A stretch of DNA of 64,000 nucleotides from Pseudorhodobacter wandonensis (GTDB lineage: Bacteria > Pseudomonadota > Alphaproteobacteria > Rhodobacterales > Rhodobacteraceae): contig NZ_LGHT01000038.1 in assembly GCF_001202035.1 (NCBI RefSeq), positions 17,942-81,941 on the forward strand, in the 5' to 3' direction. The notes beneath the pieces are model-generated. The model saw only the letters and a list, made by a program, of their open reading frames with translations, ran no database searches and was not told the origin of the DNA. This document shows, one piece after another, positions 35,530-45,663 of the stretch; position 1 is the first letter of the stretch; every line of letters starts with the position of its first letter. A program made the translations under genes and the position numbers.

Positions 35530-36582
35530 ATGCTGAAGCGTACACTGATCAAAACGATGCTGGCGACAACAGTGCTGGCCGGACTGGGAATGACGGCGGC
35601 ATTTGCCGAGACAGCCTTTGATGGGCCAACCACTGGGCCGGTCGCGGCCGAGGGCAAATCCATTGTGGTGCTTGCCGCCGACCTGAAAAATGGCGGTATC
35701 CTTGGTGTGACCAACGGCGTCGAGGAAGCCGCGGCCAAGATCGGCTGGCAGGTTCGGGTACTGGATGGCGCGGGTTCGGTGCAGGGCCGCACCGCAGCCA
35801 TTGGTCAGGCCTTGGCGCTTAAGCCCGATGGTATCATCATCAACGGCTTTGACGCGACCGAGCAGCAAGCCGCCCTTGAAGGCGTTGCCGCAGCAAAAAT
35901 TCCGATGGTGTCTTGGCATTCCGGGCCAAAGATCGGTTGTGACGCGCCGGGTGGTATTTTTGCAAACGTCTCGACTGACGCAATGCAGGTCTCGGAAGTG
36001 GCTGCAAAATGGGCGCTGGAAGACGGCGCAGGCAAGCCGGGCGTCGTGATTTTCACCGACTCGACCTATCAGATCGCCATCGACAAAGCTGACCGGATCA
36101 AAGCCACAATCGAGGCAGGGGGCGGCACTGTTCTGGAATACGTCGATACTCCAATCGCGGAAACCTCGACCCGCATGGGCCCGCTGACCACCAACCTGTT
36201 GCAAAAGTATGGCGCAAGCTGGACCCATGCTTTGGCGATCAATGACCTGTATTTCGACTTCATGGGCCCGGCCCTTGCTGCGGCTGGTATCGCAGGTGAC
36301 GGCGCGCCATTGGCAGGTTCTGCAGGCGATGGTTCCGAGGCCGCATTCCAGCGCATCCGCGGCGGTCAATATCAGGCGATTACGGTGGCCGAGCCTTTGA
36401 ACCTACAAGGCTGGCAGCTTGTGGATGAGCTGAACCGCGCTGTCTCGGGTGCTGCCTGCTCGGGCTATGTCACGGCGCCGGCTTTGGTAACCAAAGAGGG
36501 TCTGGCCAAAATGGGCGACAGCAACGCATTCGACCCTGACTCGCCTTACCGTGAATCCTACGCCGCTATTTGGGGCAAGTAA
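35530..36582 (+). CDS. Ribose-type sugar-binding protein (periplasmic)
   Basis: 350 residues with a signal peptide (about 1-26, ending AAFAET). It is a type-1 periplasmic binding protein of the RbsB/XylF/sugar-acid group: KSIVVLAADLKNGG, GRTAAIGQALALKPDGIIINGFD, and the hinge region ALAINDLYFDFMG. A Cys pair (GCDAPGG, AACSGY) could form a disulfide. The ligand is not clear; the operon neighbours suggest a pentose, polyol or sugar acid. It completes the importer. Confidence 0.92.
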   Translation: MLKRTLIKTMLATTVLAGLGMTAAFAETAFDGPTTGPVAAEGKSIVVLAADLKNGGILGVTNGVEEAAAKIGWQVRVLDGAGSVQGRTAAIGQALALKPDGIIINGFDATEQQAALEGVAAAKIPMVSWHSGPKIGCDAPGGIFANVSTDAMQVSEVAAKWALEDGAGKPGVVIFTDSTYQIAIDKADRIKATIEAGGGTVLEYVDTPIAETSTRMGPLTTNLLQKYGASWTHALAINDLYFDFMGPALAAAGIAGDGAPLAGSAGDGSEAAFQRIRGGQYQAITVAEPLNLQGWQLVDELNRAVSGAACSGYVTAPALVTKEGLAKMGDSNAFDPDSPYRESYAAIWGK

Positions 36583-36599
36583 CAAAGCCAATTCCATGG

Positions 36600-36621
36600 G
36601 CGCCGCGACGTCTTGCGGCGC
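36600..36621 (+). terminator. Weak hairpin after the sugar-binding protein gene
   Basis: A perfect 7-bp stem GCGCCGC/GCGGCGC with an eight-base loop starts 18 bases after the stop codon. No T-run follows, so it may be a mRNA-stabilising or Rho-assisted end rather than a simple terminator. Confidence 0.5.
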
Positions 36622-36784
36622 TCATGGCACCATTCAAGTGATGCGCCATGGCAGATGACCCAGATCGCGCATCGCGCTGGGCAAAGCCGGTGTGGTGCAA
36701 CCTTGGCCTTGCGTGCGCGTTCGGCAAAACTGGGCTGCAGTGCCCAAAGCGACTTGCCAATGAACAACAGCAAGCCCAACGTTA

Positions 36785-37384
36785 CTAAACGGTCGGGCGT
36801 TGCGCCATTCGCGCCACCTTTGCATGGCACGGGCAGCCCGTCATATGGTCGTTCACCATTCCCGTGGCCTGCATGAAGGCATAGACGATGGTGGGCCCGC
36901 AAAACGTAAAACCGGCCTTTTTCAGATCCTTTGAAATCCGGGTTGAAAGCGGTGTAAAGCCCGGCACATCGGCCATAGTCTGCATTTGGTTTTGCAGGGG
37001 CGCACCATCGACATAGGCCCAAAGCCAATTCGAAAACCCTACATCGTTTTCAATTTTCAAATAGGCTCGCGCCGATTTTATGGTGCCTTCAATCTTGCCG
37101 CGATGCCGCACGATACCGGGGTTTGCAAGCAGGCGAAGCACGTCTTCCTCGCCCCATTCAGCAATGATTTCAGGGCGAAACCCCGCAAACGCCTCGCGAA
37201 ACGCCTCGCGTTTCTTAAGGATCGTAATCCAGGATAACCCCGCCTGAAAGCCATCCAGGATCAGCTTTTCCCAGAGCGCTCGGCTGTCCCATTCGGGCAC
37301 TCCCCATTCGGTGTCATGGTAGGCGATATACATCGGGTCGGTGCCGGGCCAGGTGCAGGTCGTCATCAAATTGCTTTCTGTCAT
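36785..37384 (-). CDS. tagI: DNA-3-methyladenine glycosylase I
   Basis: 199 residues. It excises 3-methyladenine from alkylated DNA. Family motifs: YIAYHDTEWG near residue 20, LILDGFQAGLSWITILKKREAFREAF, the helix with NPGIVRHRGKIE, and the C-terminal zinc ligands in NDHMTGCPCH. An ATG at 37366 is an alternative start giving six fewer residues. The gene stands alone, divergent from the EAL gene. Confidence 0.95.
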   Translation of the reverse strand: MTESNLMTTCTWPGTDPMYIAYHDTEWGVPEWDSRALWEKLILDGFQAGLSWITILKKREAFREAFAGFRPEIIAEWGEEDVLRLLANPGIVRHRGKIEGTIKSARAYLKIENDVGFSNWLWAYVDGAPLQNQMQTMADVPGFTPLSTRISKDLKKAGFTFCGPTIVYAFMQATGMVNDHMTGCPCHAKVARMAQRPTV

Positions 37385-37501
37385 GGACGCAAAAGTGCCT
37401 AAAATTGGAACATACTGGGAAACTTTACCAGTCCTTTACGTCGATTGGCGCAAGATAGTGCAACGGTTAGGGGGCGTCCCCATCAATCGCAGGGGCAAAA
37501 T

Positions 37502-38332
37502 ATGGTATTTCTTAATCGGATTGAGCGACAAATGGGGGATGAAAGCCCCTTGTCGGCGGTTATCAAAGCGCGTGACGGCGAAACAATCGCAATGGTGCGG
37601 CAAGCGATTCAAGAAAGGCGCATGCGGCTTGCCTATCAGCCGGTGGTCGTAGGGGTAGACCCGTCAAGGATCGCTTTCCATGAAGGGCTGATGCGGGTGA
37701 TAGACCCGATGGGGCGGGTGATTCCGGCAAAGGACTTTATCGATGCAATCGAAACAGATGAACTGGGCCGCCAGATTGATTGCTTGGCATTGGACATAGG
37801 CCTAACCACCTTGGCGCGCTTTCCGCAGGTGCGTGTTTCGATCAATATGTCGGCACGGTCCGTCGGCTATCCGCGTTGGATGAAAATACTGCGCAAAGGG
37901 CTGGCAACGGACAAAACAATCGCAGAACGGCTGATTCTTGAAATCACGGAAAGCTCGGCCATGATGGTGCCAGAGCTGGTGATCGCATTTATGGATGACC
38001 TGCAGGCACAAGGCGTCTCTTTCGCGCTCGATGATTTCGGGGCAGGCAACACCGCCTTTCGCTACTTCCGGGATTTCCTGTTTGATGTGGTCAAGATTGA
38101 CGGGCAATTCATCCGCAACATTGATCGCGACCCCGATAATCAGGCGCTGACGCGTGCACTGATGTCGATCGGGCAGCATTTTGACATGCTGACGGTCGCA
38201 GAATCTGTGGAAACACAGCAAGAGGCCGAGTGGTTGCAGGCCATAGGCATCGATTGCATGCAGGGCTATGCCTTTGGCGCGCCGACATTTCGCCCTTCTT
38301 GGGTCGAAAACCGCAAGCCCCCCCCCCCCTGA
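37502..38332 (+). CDS. EAL-domain protein (cyclic-di-GMP phosphodiesterase type)
   Basis: 276 residues, a stand-alone EAL domain with a short N-terminal lead, no GGDEF or membrane part. Motifs: EGL in place of EAL (the metal-binding Glu is kept), NMSARS, LEITESSA, DDFGAGNTAFRYF, VKIDGQFI, AESVET and MQGYAFG. All expected metal and catalytic acidic residues, Lys and Gln appear present, so activity is plausible. The gene ends in a run of 12 C encoding four Pro. A CAGGGG site precedes the ATG. Confidence 0.92.
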   Translation: MVFLNRIERQMGDESPLSAVIKARDGETIAMVRQAIQERRMRLAYQPVVVGVDPSRIAFHEGLMRVIDPMGRVIPAKDFIDAIETDELGRQIDCLALDIGLTTLARFPQVRVSINMSARSVGYPRWMKILRKGLATDKTIAERLILEITESSAMMVPELVIAFMDDLQAQGVSFALDDFGAGNTAFRYFRDFLFDVVKIDGQFIRNIDRDPDNQALTRALMSIGQHFDMLTVAESVETQQEAEWLQAIGIDCMQGYAFGAPTFRPSWVENRKPPPP

Positions 38333-38477
38333 TCCCTTCCGCTGCGTCAATTCTACTGCAACTAACCGTGCCGATATCCTTGATTTTTGTCTGGGCTGGT
38401 CTTAGCCATTAAACAGAGCGGATCGGGTGACCCTTTCCGCATTGCGGCGCTCTGCCGACTTTAGGGAAGGACCAACC

Positions 38478-39653
38478 ATGACCAATGTTGTAATTGTTTC
38501 AGCGGCGCGAACAGCCGTCGGCAGCTTTAACGGTGCATTTGCGAATACGCCGGCACATGAACTGGGGGCGGCAGCAATCGCGGAAGTTGTTGCGCGCGCT
38601 GGTGTTGACAAGGCTGAAGTAGAAGAAACGATTCTCGGGCAGGTGTTGACAGCAGGGCAGGGCCAAAACCCGGCGCGTCAGGCGCATATTCTGGCTGGTT
38701 TGCCGCAGGAAAGCAGCGCTTGGTCACTGAATCAGGTGTGTGGTTCGGGTCTGCGCGCGGTTGCTTTGGGCGCGCAACATGTACTGTTGGGCGATGCCGC
38801 AATCGTGGTTGCCGGTGGTCAGGAAAACATGTCGTTGTCGCCCCATGTTGCGCATTTGCGCGCGGGCACAAAAATGGGCGACATGAAGATGATCGACAGC
38901 ATGATCAAAGATGGCCTTTGGGATGCGTTTAACGGCTATCACATGGGTCAAACCGCTGAAAACGTTGCGGAAAAATGGCAAATCAGCCGCGAGATGCAAG
39001 ACGCTTTCGCCGTGGCCAGCCAGAACAAGGCCGAAGCCGCACAAAAGGCCGGCAAGTTCGCGGATGAGATTTTTACCTTTACCATCAAAACCCGCAAGGG
39101 TGACGTTAATGTCAGTGCGGATGAATATATCCGTCACGGTGCAACGCTTGAATCAATGCAAAAGCTGCGCCCTGCCTTTACCAAAGACGGTACTGTCACA
39201 GCGGCAAACGCTTCGGGCCTGAACGATGGCGCGGCAGCTGTTTTGCTGATGTCCGAGGCCGAAGCCGCCAAGCGCGGTTTGACCCCGCTGGCGCGCATCG
39301 CGTCTTATTCGACAGCAGGCTTGGACCCGGCAGTCATGGGCGTCGGCCCTATTTACGCCAGCCGCAAAGCACTGGCCAAAGCCGGCTGGAACGCCGCAGA
39401 CCTTGATTTGGTCGAAGCGAACGAGGCGTTTGCCGCCCAAGCCTGCGCCGTGAACAAAGATATGGGTTGGAATCCGGATGTGGTGAACGTGAACGGTGGC
39501 GCGATTGCGATTGGTCACCCAATCGGCGCCTCGGGTGCGCGTATCCTTAACACTTTGCTGTTCGAAATGAAGCGCCGCGACGCCAAGAAAGGCCTTGCAA
39601 CATTGTGCATCGGCGGCGGTATGGGCGTGGCCATGTGCCTTGAGCGCCCATAA
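38478..39653 (+). CDS. phaA: Acetyl-CoA acetyltransferase (beta-ketothiolase)
   Basis: 391 residues. It condenses two acetyl-CoA to acetoacetyl-CoA, the first step toward polyhydroxybutyrate. The nucleophilic Cys is in [10 protein letters not shown] (Cys-88), the His in [12 protein letters not shown] near 346 and the second Cys in LCIGGGMG near 376. The start at 38478 follows AGGGAAGGA. phaB follows after about 90 bases with its own ribosome site; the pair is the standard PHB precursor operon. The PHA synthase is not in this window. Confidence 0.97.
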   Translation: MTNVVIVSAARTAVGSFNGAFANTPAHELGAAAIAEVVARAGVDKAEVEETILGQVLTAGQGQNPARQAHILAGLPQESSAWSLNQVCGSGLRAVALGAQHVLLGDAAIVVAGGQENMSLSPHVAHLRAGTKMGDMKMIDSMIKDGLWDAFNGYHMGQTAENVAEKWQISREMQDAFAVASQNKAEAAQKAGKFADEIFTFTIKTRKGDVNVSADEYIRHGATLESMQKLRPAFTKDGTVTAANASGLNDGAAAVLLMSEAEAAKRGLTPLARIASYSTAGLDPAVMGVGPIYASRKALAKAGWNAADLDLVEANEAFAAQACAVNKDMGWNPDVVNVNGGAIAIGHPIGASGARILNTLLFEMKRRDAKKGLATLCIGGGMGVAMCLERP

Positions 39654-39746
39654 TCTCCTTTGCTGAAAATTGTGGGCGCAATAATATTGCGTCCACGCGT
39701 TCCCTTCGATAATAGTATTTCAAAGCAATCTCGTGGAGGAGAAGTT

Positions 39747-40469
39747 ATGTCTAAAGTCGCCCTGGTCACCGGAGGGTCGCGCGGGATTGGCGCAGCCATT
39801 GCAGTAGCGTTGAAAAGCGCAGGCTATACCGTTGCAGCAAACTATGCCGGCAACGACGAAGCGGCCGCCAAATTCACCGCCGAAACCGGGATCAAGACCT
39901 ATAAGTGGAACGTTGCGGATTACGACGCCTCCAAGGCCGGCATTGCACAGGTAGAGGCCGATCTTGGCCCCATCGAAATCGTGATCGCCAACGCAGGCAT
40001 CACCCGCGACGCCCCGTTCCACAAAATGACGCCCGAGCAGTGGCATCAGGTAATCGACACCAACCTAACCGGTGTTTTCAACACCGTTCACCCGATTTGG
40101 CCGGGTATGCGTGAGCGTAAATTTGGTCGCGTGGTTGTGATTTCCTCGATCAACGGCCAAAAAGGCCAGTTTGCCCAAGTAAACTATGCGGCAACCAAGG
40201 CGGGCGATCTGGGCATCGTGAAAAGCCTTGCCCAAGAAGGTGCACGCGCGGGCATCACTGCAAACGCAATCTGCCCTGGCTATATCGCTACAGAAATGGT
40301 GATGGCTGTTCCGGAAAAGGTCCGCGAATCGATCATCGCCGGTATTCCAGCGGGCCGTTTGGGCGAACCCGAAGAAATCGCGCGTTGCGTGGTCTTCCTC
40401 GTTTCCGATGACGCGGGCTTTATCAACGGCTCGACGATCAGCGCAAACGGCGCACAATTCTTCGTCTGA
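39747..40469 (+). CDS. phaB: Acetoacetyl-CoA reductase
   Basis: 240 residues, SDR family. It reduces acetoacetyl-CoA to (R)-3-hydroxybutyryl-CoA with NADPH. The cofactor loop TGGSRGIG, NAG, and the catalytic ISSINGQKGQ...NYAATKAG are those of PhaB. The ATG at 39747 has GGAGGAG upstream. An upstream in-frame extension into the phaA-phaB spacer is rejected. A strong terminator follows. Confidence 0.97.
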   Translation: MSKVALVTGGSRGIGAAIAVALKSAGYTVAANYAGNDEAAAKFTAETGIKTYKWNVADYDASKAGIAQVEADLGPIEIVIANAGITRDAPFHKMTPEQWHQVIDTNLTGVFNTVHPIWPGMRERKFGRVVVISSINGQKGQFAQVNYAATKAGDLGIVKSLAQEGARAGITANAICPGYIATEMVMAVPEKVRESIIAGIPAGRLGEPEEIARCVVFLVSDDAGFINGSTISANGAQFFV

Positions 40470-40488
40470 TAGCACGAAACGTATTAAC

Positions 40489-40518
40489 AAAGGGGCTGGC
40501 ATCAAGCTGGCCCCTTTT
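40489..40518 (+). terminator. Rho-independent terminator after phaB
   Basis: GGGGCTGGC (40492-40500) pairs with GCTGGCCCC (40506-40514), including two G-U pairs, around loop ATCAA and is followed by TTTT. It lies about 20 bases after the phaB stop. Confidence 0.85.
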
Positions 40519-40680
40519 CTATTTCATCTTGGCCTAAATACCTAAAACAGCGTGAAACATAAATCGCCTTTTGCGCACTAAGATGGGCCGGTCAGCAACA
40601 CTGCATACACGGCGCTGGTCGTTTTTCAGACGCGCGGGTGCGGCACTGGCGTCATGCGCCAGCGCCGGGCGTGATACCCG

Positions 40681-40845
40681 TTACTGGGTCAGGCGCGAAA
40701 TCTCTTCCTTGAGCTTGAGTTTCTGTTTTTTAAGGTCAGCAACCTTAAGATGGTCGGCACCGGGGCTACGCTCGGCTTTTTCCACGATGGATGAAAGGTT
40801 CTCATGCTTGCGGCGCAGTTCCTGTAGGTGCGAAGCGACAGTCAT
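40681..40845 (-). CDS. DUF465 (YdcH family) small protein, 54 aa
   Basis: A 54-residue protein starting MTVASHLQELRRKHENL and continuing with VEKAERSPGADHLKVADLKKQKLKLKEEI, the two-helix pattern of DUF465/YdcH proteins. A perfect TAGGAGG ribosome site stands just upstream of the ATG at 40845. The function of the family is not established. It is too short to stand out by length alone but the codon pattern and ribosome site are convincing. Confidence 0.88.
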   Translation of the reverse strand: MTVASHLQELRRKHENLSSIVEKAERSPGADHLKVADLKKQKLKLKEEISRLTQ

Positions 40846-40945
40846 TCATTTCCTCCTAAACTCGGTTTACGTAACACCAGTGCAACACACCTTTTGAGTC
40901 GTGTCACGAAAAACCGGACGGGGTCGGCCAAGCTTTGCCTAAAAT

Positions 40946-41704
40946 TCATGTGAGCAGGTGGTCCAAGCCCTCTCCGCGCCGAAAAACAGCCTCGGCCTGG
41001 GGCGAGTGGTCGTCGCGGTCGCCGGTATGTTCGGGGCCATCATGCAAGATCAGCGGGGCCAGCAACCGCATGTCGCCGCGTCCGCCTTTGCGGGTGCGAA
41101 TAACCACGCGTCCGGCTTCACGCCCCACCCGCGCGGCGATCGGTAAAATTGAAATTGATCCCATGCTACTGCCCAATCCGGCCAGCGTATCGCCCAATCT
41201 GTCGGCCCGCACGATCACCGTCAACCAGCCCAAAGGCGCCACCCGCCGTTTGGCCGCATCAATCCATTCCCGAATGGAAACCGCCTCGCGCATCGCCAAA
41301 TCACGGCCAGAATCGGCAGCCGGAGTGCCTAATGGCAGATAATAGGGCGGGTTGGTGATAACATGATCAAAATCGCGCCGCAGCGGTTTGGGCATATCCA
41401 GCACCGACCCTTCGATAACCACAAGGTCCAGCTTGGCCCGGGCGGCATTGCGACGGGCCAGTTCGGCATAGGCCGGTTGCAATTCCAGCCCTGTCAGCGC
41501 CAGCCCTGCCACCCGCGCCCCAAGGCAAAGTGACGCAGCCCCCGCCCCACAGCCCAGATCAAGCACCGACTGTCCCGGCTTGGCAGGGCAGCAGGCGGCC
41601 AGCAACACCGGGTCGGTTGCCGCGCGATACCCGCGTTTGGGTTGCCATAACTGCACGCGCCCGCCCAAAAAGGCATCATCCGTCAATGCATCGTCTGGGA
41701 ACAT
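40946..41704 (-). CDS. tRNA1(Val) adenine-N6 methyltransferase-like protein
   Basis: 252 residues, class I SAM-dependent methyltransferase. SAM motif VLDLGCGAGAASLCLG near residue 50 and the catalytic N6-adenine motif NPPYY near 118. The N-terminus (DAFLGGRVQLWQPKRGYRAATDPVLLAA) is that of TrmN6/YfiC proteins, which modify A37 of tRNA1Val. Substrate assignment is by family. DUF2007 lies just upstream on the same strand. Confidence 0.9.
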   Translation of the reverse strand: MFPDDALTDDAFLGGRVQLWQPKRGYRAATDPVLLAACCPAKPGQSVLDLGCGAGAASLCLGARVAGLALTGLELQPAYAELARRNAARAKLDLVVIEGSVLDMPKPLRRDFDHVITNPPYYLPLGTPAADSGRDLAMREAVSIREWIDAAKRRVAPLGWLTVIVRADRLGDTLAGLGSSMGSISILPIAARVGREAGRVVIRTRKGGRGDMRLLAPLILHDGPEHTGDRDDHSPQAEAVFRRGEGLDHLLT

Positions 41705-41724
41705 AAAACCCCATATTTGTTGGC

Positions 41725-41940
41725 CTATTGGCCGGTCGGAATATTATTGTCTTTCAAAATAGCCCGCGCAAGGAACAGATCGCGGTCCGCCACCATTAGT
41801 CTTCGCGGTAAAATTCCCATAGAACCGTCAAGCACGCTCATATGGACGTCAAACTCAAACGGCTTTATACCTTCGCCCAGCAAGAGAGCTGTGGCCCAAG
41901 GAATGACCGTCGGATCAGTGGTGCGCAAAAGTTCTTTCAT
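41725..41940 (-). CDS. DUF2007 family protein
   Basis: 71 residues, start MKELLRTTDPTVIPWATALL, with the central GIKPFEFDVHMSVLDGSMGILPRRLMV and DRDLFLARAIL that mark DUF2007 (putative regulatory/signal-transducing). The inner ATG at 41940 gives the normal family length; a longer reading would cross the promoter region of the divergent prenyl synthase. It is 20 bases upstream of the methyltransferase and likely co-transcribed with it. Confidence 0.9.
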   Translation of the reverse strand: MKELLRTTDPTVIPWATALLLGEGIKPFEFDVHMSVLDGSMGILPRRLMVADRDLFLARAILKDNNIPTGQ

Positions 41941-42021
41941 AACCAAGACATAATCATTAGGCCTTGGTCTGTCGAGGTTGCTGATATACCTGTGATACGG
42001 GATTGAGACTGGGGAATGACT

Positions 42022-43017
42022 ATGGATCGTGAAATCGCAAAGCCGCAGGACCGGTTGGCCCAATGGCTGGCCGCAGATATGGCAGCGGTGAATGACCTGA
42101 TTCGCACGCGCATGGCATCAGAACACGCGCCGCGCATCCCCGAGGTAACAGCCCATCTGGTCGAGGCAGGGGGCAAGCGCCTGCGCCCCTTGCTGACATT
42201 GGCTGCCGCGCGGATGTGTGGCTATGACGGGCCATTCCATGTGCATCTGGCAGCAACGGTTGAATTTATTCACACTGCAACCTTGCTGCATGATGATGTC
42301 GTTGATCAAAGCGAACGCCGCCGCGGCCGCCCCACAGCCAACCAGTTGTGGGATAACAAAACATCGGTTCTGGTCGGCGATTATCTGTTTTCGCGCAGCT
42401 TTCAGTTGATGGTCGAAACCGGCTCGTTGCGGGTGTTGGATATTCTCGCCAATGCGTCGGCCACGATTGCCGAGGGCGAGGTGCTGCAACTGACCGCCGC
42501 ACAGGATCTGGCAACAACCGAGGCGATCTATTTGCAAGTGGTGCGTGGTAAAACCGCCGCCTTGTTTTCTGCCGCAACCGAGGTGGGTGGCGTGATCGCA
42601 GGCGCGCCCGAAGATCAGGTCAAGGCGCTCTATGCCTATGGCGATGCTTTGGGCATAGCGTTTCAGATTGTGGATGATTTGCTGGATTACGGCGGTACGG
42701 CGCAGGTCATTGGCAAAAACCCCGGCGATGATTTCCGCGAACGTAAACTTACCTTGCCGGTCATTAAGGCCGTAGCACAGGCAAACGCCGAAGAACGTGC
42801 CTTTTGGCAGCGCACCATCGGCAAAGGCGACCAGCAAGAGGGCGATCTGGAACAGGCGATGACCATCATGGCCCGCCACGATGCGATGGATGCCGCCCGC
42901 CGTGACGCGCTGGATTGGGCCGCCAAGGCCCGCGATGCCTTGGGTGTTTTGCCCGACCACGCTTTGCGCGCGATGCTGGGTGATCTGGCCGATTACGTGG
43001 TGTCGCGAATCAACTGA
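42022..43017 (+). CDS. ispB: All-trans polyprenyl diphosphate synthase (ubiquinone side chain)
   Basis: 331 residues. First aspartate-rich motif DDVVDQ in HTATLLHDD near residue 90, second IVDDLLDY near 217, and GGKRLRP near 50. It extends farnesyl/geranylgeranyl diphosphate to the ubiquinone tail (octa- or decaprenyl). The ATG at 42022 has GGGGA six bases upstream; the ATG at 42016 is too close. Its 3' end overlaps the 3' end of the opposing ispE gene by 25 bases. Confidence 0.95.
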   Translation: MDREIAKPQDRLAQWLAADMAAVNDLIRTRMASEHAPRIPEVTAHLVEAGGKRLRPLLTLAAARMCGYDGPFHVHLAATVEFIHTATLLHDDVVDQSERRRGRPTANQLWDNKTSVLVGDYLFSRSFQLMVETGSLRVLDILANASATIAEGEVLQLTAAQDLATTEAIYLQVVRGKTAALFSAATEVGGVIAGAPEDQVKALYAYGDALGIAFQIVDDLLDYGGTAQVIGKNPGDDFRERKLTLPVIKAVAQANAEERAFWQRTIGKGDQQEGDLEQAMTIMARHDAMDAARRDALDWAAKARDALGVLPDHALRAMLGDLADYVVSRIN

Positions 43018-43832
43018 CCGGCAGCAACCCACCAGTCAGGGCGCTGTTGCGAAATGGCGCTCGCCGCCTGTTCGGCCTGACCGGGGGCGCATACCCCGAA
43101 ACAGGTGGCGCCCGACCCGGACATACCCGCAAACAAACAGCCAGAGGCCCGCAAAAGGCCCAGCGTCTCCGTAATCTCCGGCGCAATACTGGCCGCAGGG
43201 GCCTGCAAGTCATTGCGCTGCGCTGCCAACCATTCGCAAAACGCTGCCGCATCGGGCCAAGCTGGCAGATTTTCGGGCATCGCAGGGTTGGTTTTCTGCG
43301 CTAACGCTTTGAACACCTGCGGCGTCGGTACGCCAACACCAGCGTTTACCAACACAATTTCCAGCGCGGGCAGGGGGGAGAGCGGTGAAATATCCTCGCC
43401 AATCCCGCGCATCCGTACAGCGCGGCTGGCAAGGCATACCGGCACATCCGCCCCCAGCCCCGCAACTTTGGCCATGTCGGGCAGGTCCACCCCCCACAGC
43501 CGCGCCAGTGCCCGCAAGGCCGCCGCCGCATCGGCAGATCCGCCACCAATCCCCGACGCAACCGGCAGGTTTTTCGTCAAACGAATGGCCGCCCCATGGC
43601 CCTGGGCCAACAATCGCGCGGCCCGCAGCACAAGGTTGTCAGCCTCGGCCGCCAATCCCGCCGCAAAAGGGCCGCAGATTTCCAAGCTCAGATCATCCGC
43701 AGGCTCTGCGCAGATTTCGTCGTAAATCCCTGCAAACACAACCAAACTGTCCAGCAAATGATAGCCGTCATCGCGCTGGCCCGTCACATGCAGCGTCAGG
43801 TTTACCTTGGCATAGGCCCGCTCAGTTACCAT
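42993..43832 (-). CDS. ispE: 4-diphosphocytidyl-2-C-methyl-D-erythritol kinase
   Basis: 279 residues, GHMP kinase of the non-mevalonate isoprenoid pathway. Motifs: [20 protein letters not shown] at the N-terminus, the ATP loop [20 protein letters not shown] near residue 90, and GSGATCFG near 245. It shares 11 bases at its start with the end of the TPR gene, so they are one transcript. It converges on the prenyl synthase with a 25-base overlap. Confidence 0.96.
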   Translation of the reverse strand: MVTERAYAKVNLTLHVTGQRDDGYHLLDSLVVFAGIYDEICAEPADDLSLEICGPFAAGLAAEADNLVLRAARLLAQGHGAAIRLTKNLPVASGIGGGSADAAAALRALARLWGVDLPDMAKVAGLGADVPVCLASRAVRMRGIGEDISPLSPLPALEIVLVNAGVGVPTPQVFKALAQKTNPAMPENLPAWPDAAAFCEWLAAQRNDLQAPAASIAPEITETLGLLRASGCLFAGMSGSGATCFGVCAPGQAEQAASAISQQRPDWWVAAGQLIRDTT

Positions 43833-45552
43833 TCTTCACGTCTGTCAGCGGCTTGGCGCCTTCCTCGGCCAATACAGCATCAAGCCCGATCTCCAGCTTG
43901 CGCCGGATGCGGGTCGCCAGTTCGTCCTCGGGGTCAAAAGACAACGCGCGCCGCCACTGGAATTTTGCCTCCAGCTTGCGGCCCACGGCCCAATAAACAT
44001 CACCCAAATGGTCGGTCACGGTTGCATCGACAGGTTCCAGCAATGACGCCTTTTCCATCGGCACAACGGCATCGGTATAGCGGCCGGCCAGAAAATAACC
44101 CCAGGCAAGGCTGTCAATAATATAGCCGCTTTCGGGGCGTTGGGCCACGGCGCGCTCAATCATCGACAGCGCCTCATCGTAATTCTCGCCACGCTCCAGA
44201 TAGCTATAGCCAAGATAGTTCAGAACCTGTGGCTGATCGGGTGCCAGTTCCAGCGCCTTGCGAAAATCGGCTTCGGCAGGCTCCCACAGCTTTTGCCGTT
44301 CCAACGCAATCGCGCGGCTGTAATAGACCGACCAGTACCCCGCAGGCACTGGTTGTGGCACATTCGCAAGCACTGCGTCATAGGCTGTTGCGGCCTCGGC
44401 CCAGCGTTCCTCGCCGCGCAGCATATCGGCCAGGGCCAATCGGATCGGCGTTTGTTCGGGGTTGGCAGCCGCTTGCGTTTTCAGCACCTCAAGCGCCGCA
44501 TCCAACTGGCCTGCACCTTGCAACGCACGGGCGCGCCCGATCTCGGCAGCAAAAAAGCCACCATCCGCAGGCGGCATCGTTGAATAGATCTCGGTTGCAA
44601 GATCATATTGCTTCAGGTTTTCCAGCAAGGCACCGGTCAACAAAATCGCTTCAGAGTGATCGGGGCGCAAATACAGTGCGGCGCGGGTGTATTGCAGGGT
44701 AAAGGCGTCATCCGCCTCGCCATTCAACGCCAGTGCAAGCGAGAAGAACACTTCGGCCACGCCATCCGCCGGGTTGCGCACAATGTCAAAAGGCACCGGT
44801 TCGCCTGCCTCTAGCCGCGCGCGCAGGCTGGTGATCGCGGGGTCTGTGTCGCCCGCAAAGGCCTGATCTAACAGCGCAATCGCCTCGGGGTTCCGCTCCA
44901 GCTGGCTTAGAATCTGAATGCGCGCCATTGTGCCGCGCCGCAGCGATGCAATGGCACCGGCGGCGTCGCCCGTCATGATCGCCTCGGCCCCTTCGAAATC
45001 CCCTGCCGAGGCAAGGGCCAAAGCCTTGTGAAACATCGCAAAACCGTTCAGCCCGTCGGTTTTGCCCAAGGCGTCAAAGGCGTCCAGCGCATCAGACATC
45101 TGGCCTTTGCCCAACTCGGCCCAGGCGTTTATCAACCCGTCCAGCAGGCTTGCACCTGTCCGCGCCAGCTCGGGCTTGACTTGCAGGGCCGCAAAATCGC
45201 CGCGCTTGGCCTCATCGGCGATCAGCACAATCTCGGCCGAAGGCGATTTCATACCGGTCGCCTTCAGCTTGGTCGCCACAGCGATTGCGGCGTCAAAATT
45301 CCCTGCCCCCGCCTGTGCCAGAACGGTGCCTTCCATCAGCGACAGATCACCGGGTGCCGCCAGCAAGGCGCGGGTAAACCAATACGCCGCCTCGCGAAAA
45401 TCATTGTCCGTGCCTGCCACTCGCGCCGCAAGATAGGCGCCGCTGTCAATCGGCTCGGCTATTGGTGTTTCCGCAGCGGTTTGGGCGTATAAGGCGGGGG
45501 CCTGCGCCCAAAGTACCAGCATCGTGGCGGCGATTACGGGGCGAAACTGCAT
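43822..45552 (-). CDS. Exported tetratricopeptide-repeat protein
   Basis: 576 residues with a signal peptide (about 1-23, ending LYAQTA). The body is a solenoid of TPR units: clear ones include [21 protein letters not shown] at the start and, near the C-terminus, [49 protein letters not shown]. Similar proteins in Rhodobacterales precede ispE; their role is unknown, probably envelope assembly. It overlaps ispE. Confidence 0.88.
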   Translation of the reverse strand: MQFRPVIAATMLVLWAQAPALYAQTAAETPIAEPIDSGAYLAARVAGTDNDFREAAYWFTRALLAAPGDLSLMEGTVLAQAGAGNFDAAIAVATKLKATGMKSPSAEIVLIADEAKRGDFAALQVKPELARTGASLLDGLINAWAELGKGQMSDALDAFDALGKTDGLNGFAMFHKALALASAGDFEGAEAIMTGDAAGAIASLRRGTMARIQILSQLERNPEAIALLDQAFAGDTDPAITSLRARLEAGEPVPFDIVRNPADGVAEVFFSLALALNGEADDAFTLQYTRAALYLRPDHSEAILLTGALLENLKQYDLATEIYSTMPPADGGFFAAEIGRARALQGAGQLDAALEVLKTQAAANPEQTPIRLALADMLRGEERWAEAATAYDAVLANVPQPVPAGYWSVYYSRAIALERQKLWEPAEADFRKALELAPDQPQVLNYLGYSYLERGENYDEALSMIERAVAQRPESGYIIDSLAWGYFLAGRYTDAVVPMEKASLLEPVDATVTDHLGDVYWAVGRKLEAKFQWRRALSFDPEDELATRIRRKLEIGLDAVLAEEGAKPLTDVKNGN

Positions 45553-45616
45553 AGGCGGGCTCCAATTCTTTGGCTCAAGCTAAGGCGCTGCGGCAGGCAA
45601 GGCAATGCACAACAAA

Positions 45617-45644
45617 GACGAAAGGCGGGGATTGGCCCCCGCCT
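45617..45644 (-). terminator. Terminator after ETF-ubiquinone oxidoreductase
   Basis: On the minus strand an 8-bp stem AGGCGGGG/CCCCGCCT (45623-45630 with 45637-45644) is followed by a T-rich tract (TTTCGTCTTTG). It is 20 bases after the stop of the oxidoreductase gene. Confidence 0.7.
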
Positions 45645-45663
45645 CGCGCAAATGTTAACCCGA

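Noticed and set aside
35302..36369. A 355-codon minus-strand frame opposite the ribose-type permease and binding protein
   Set aside because: Antisense shadow of two confident genes; no motif, no start signal.
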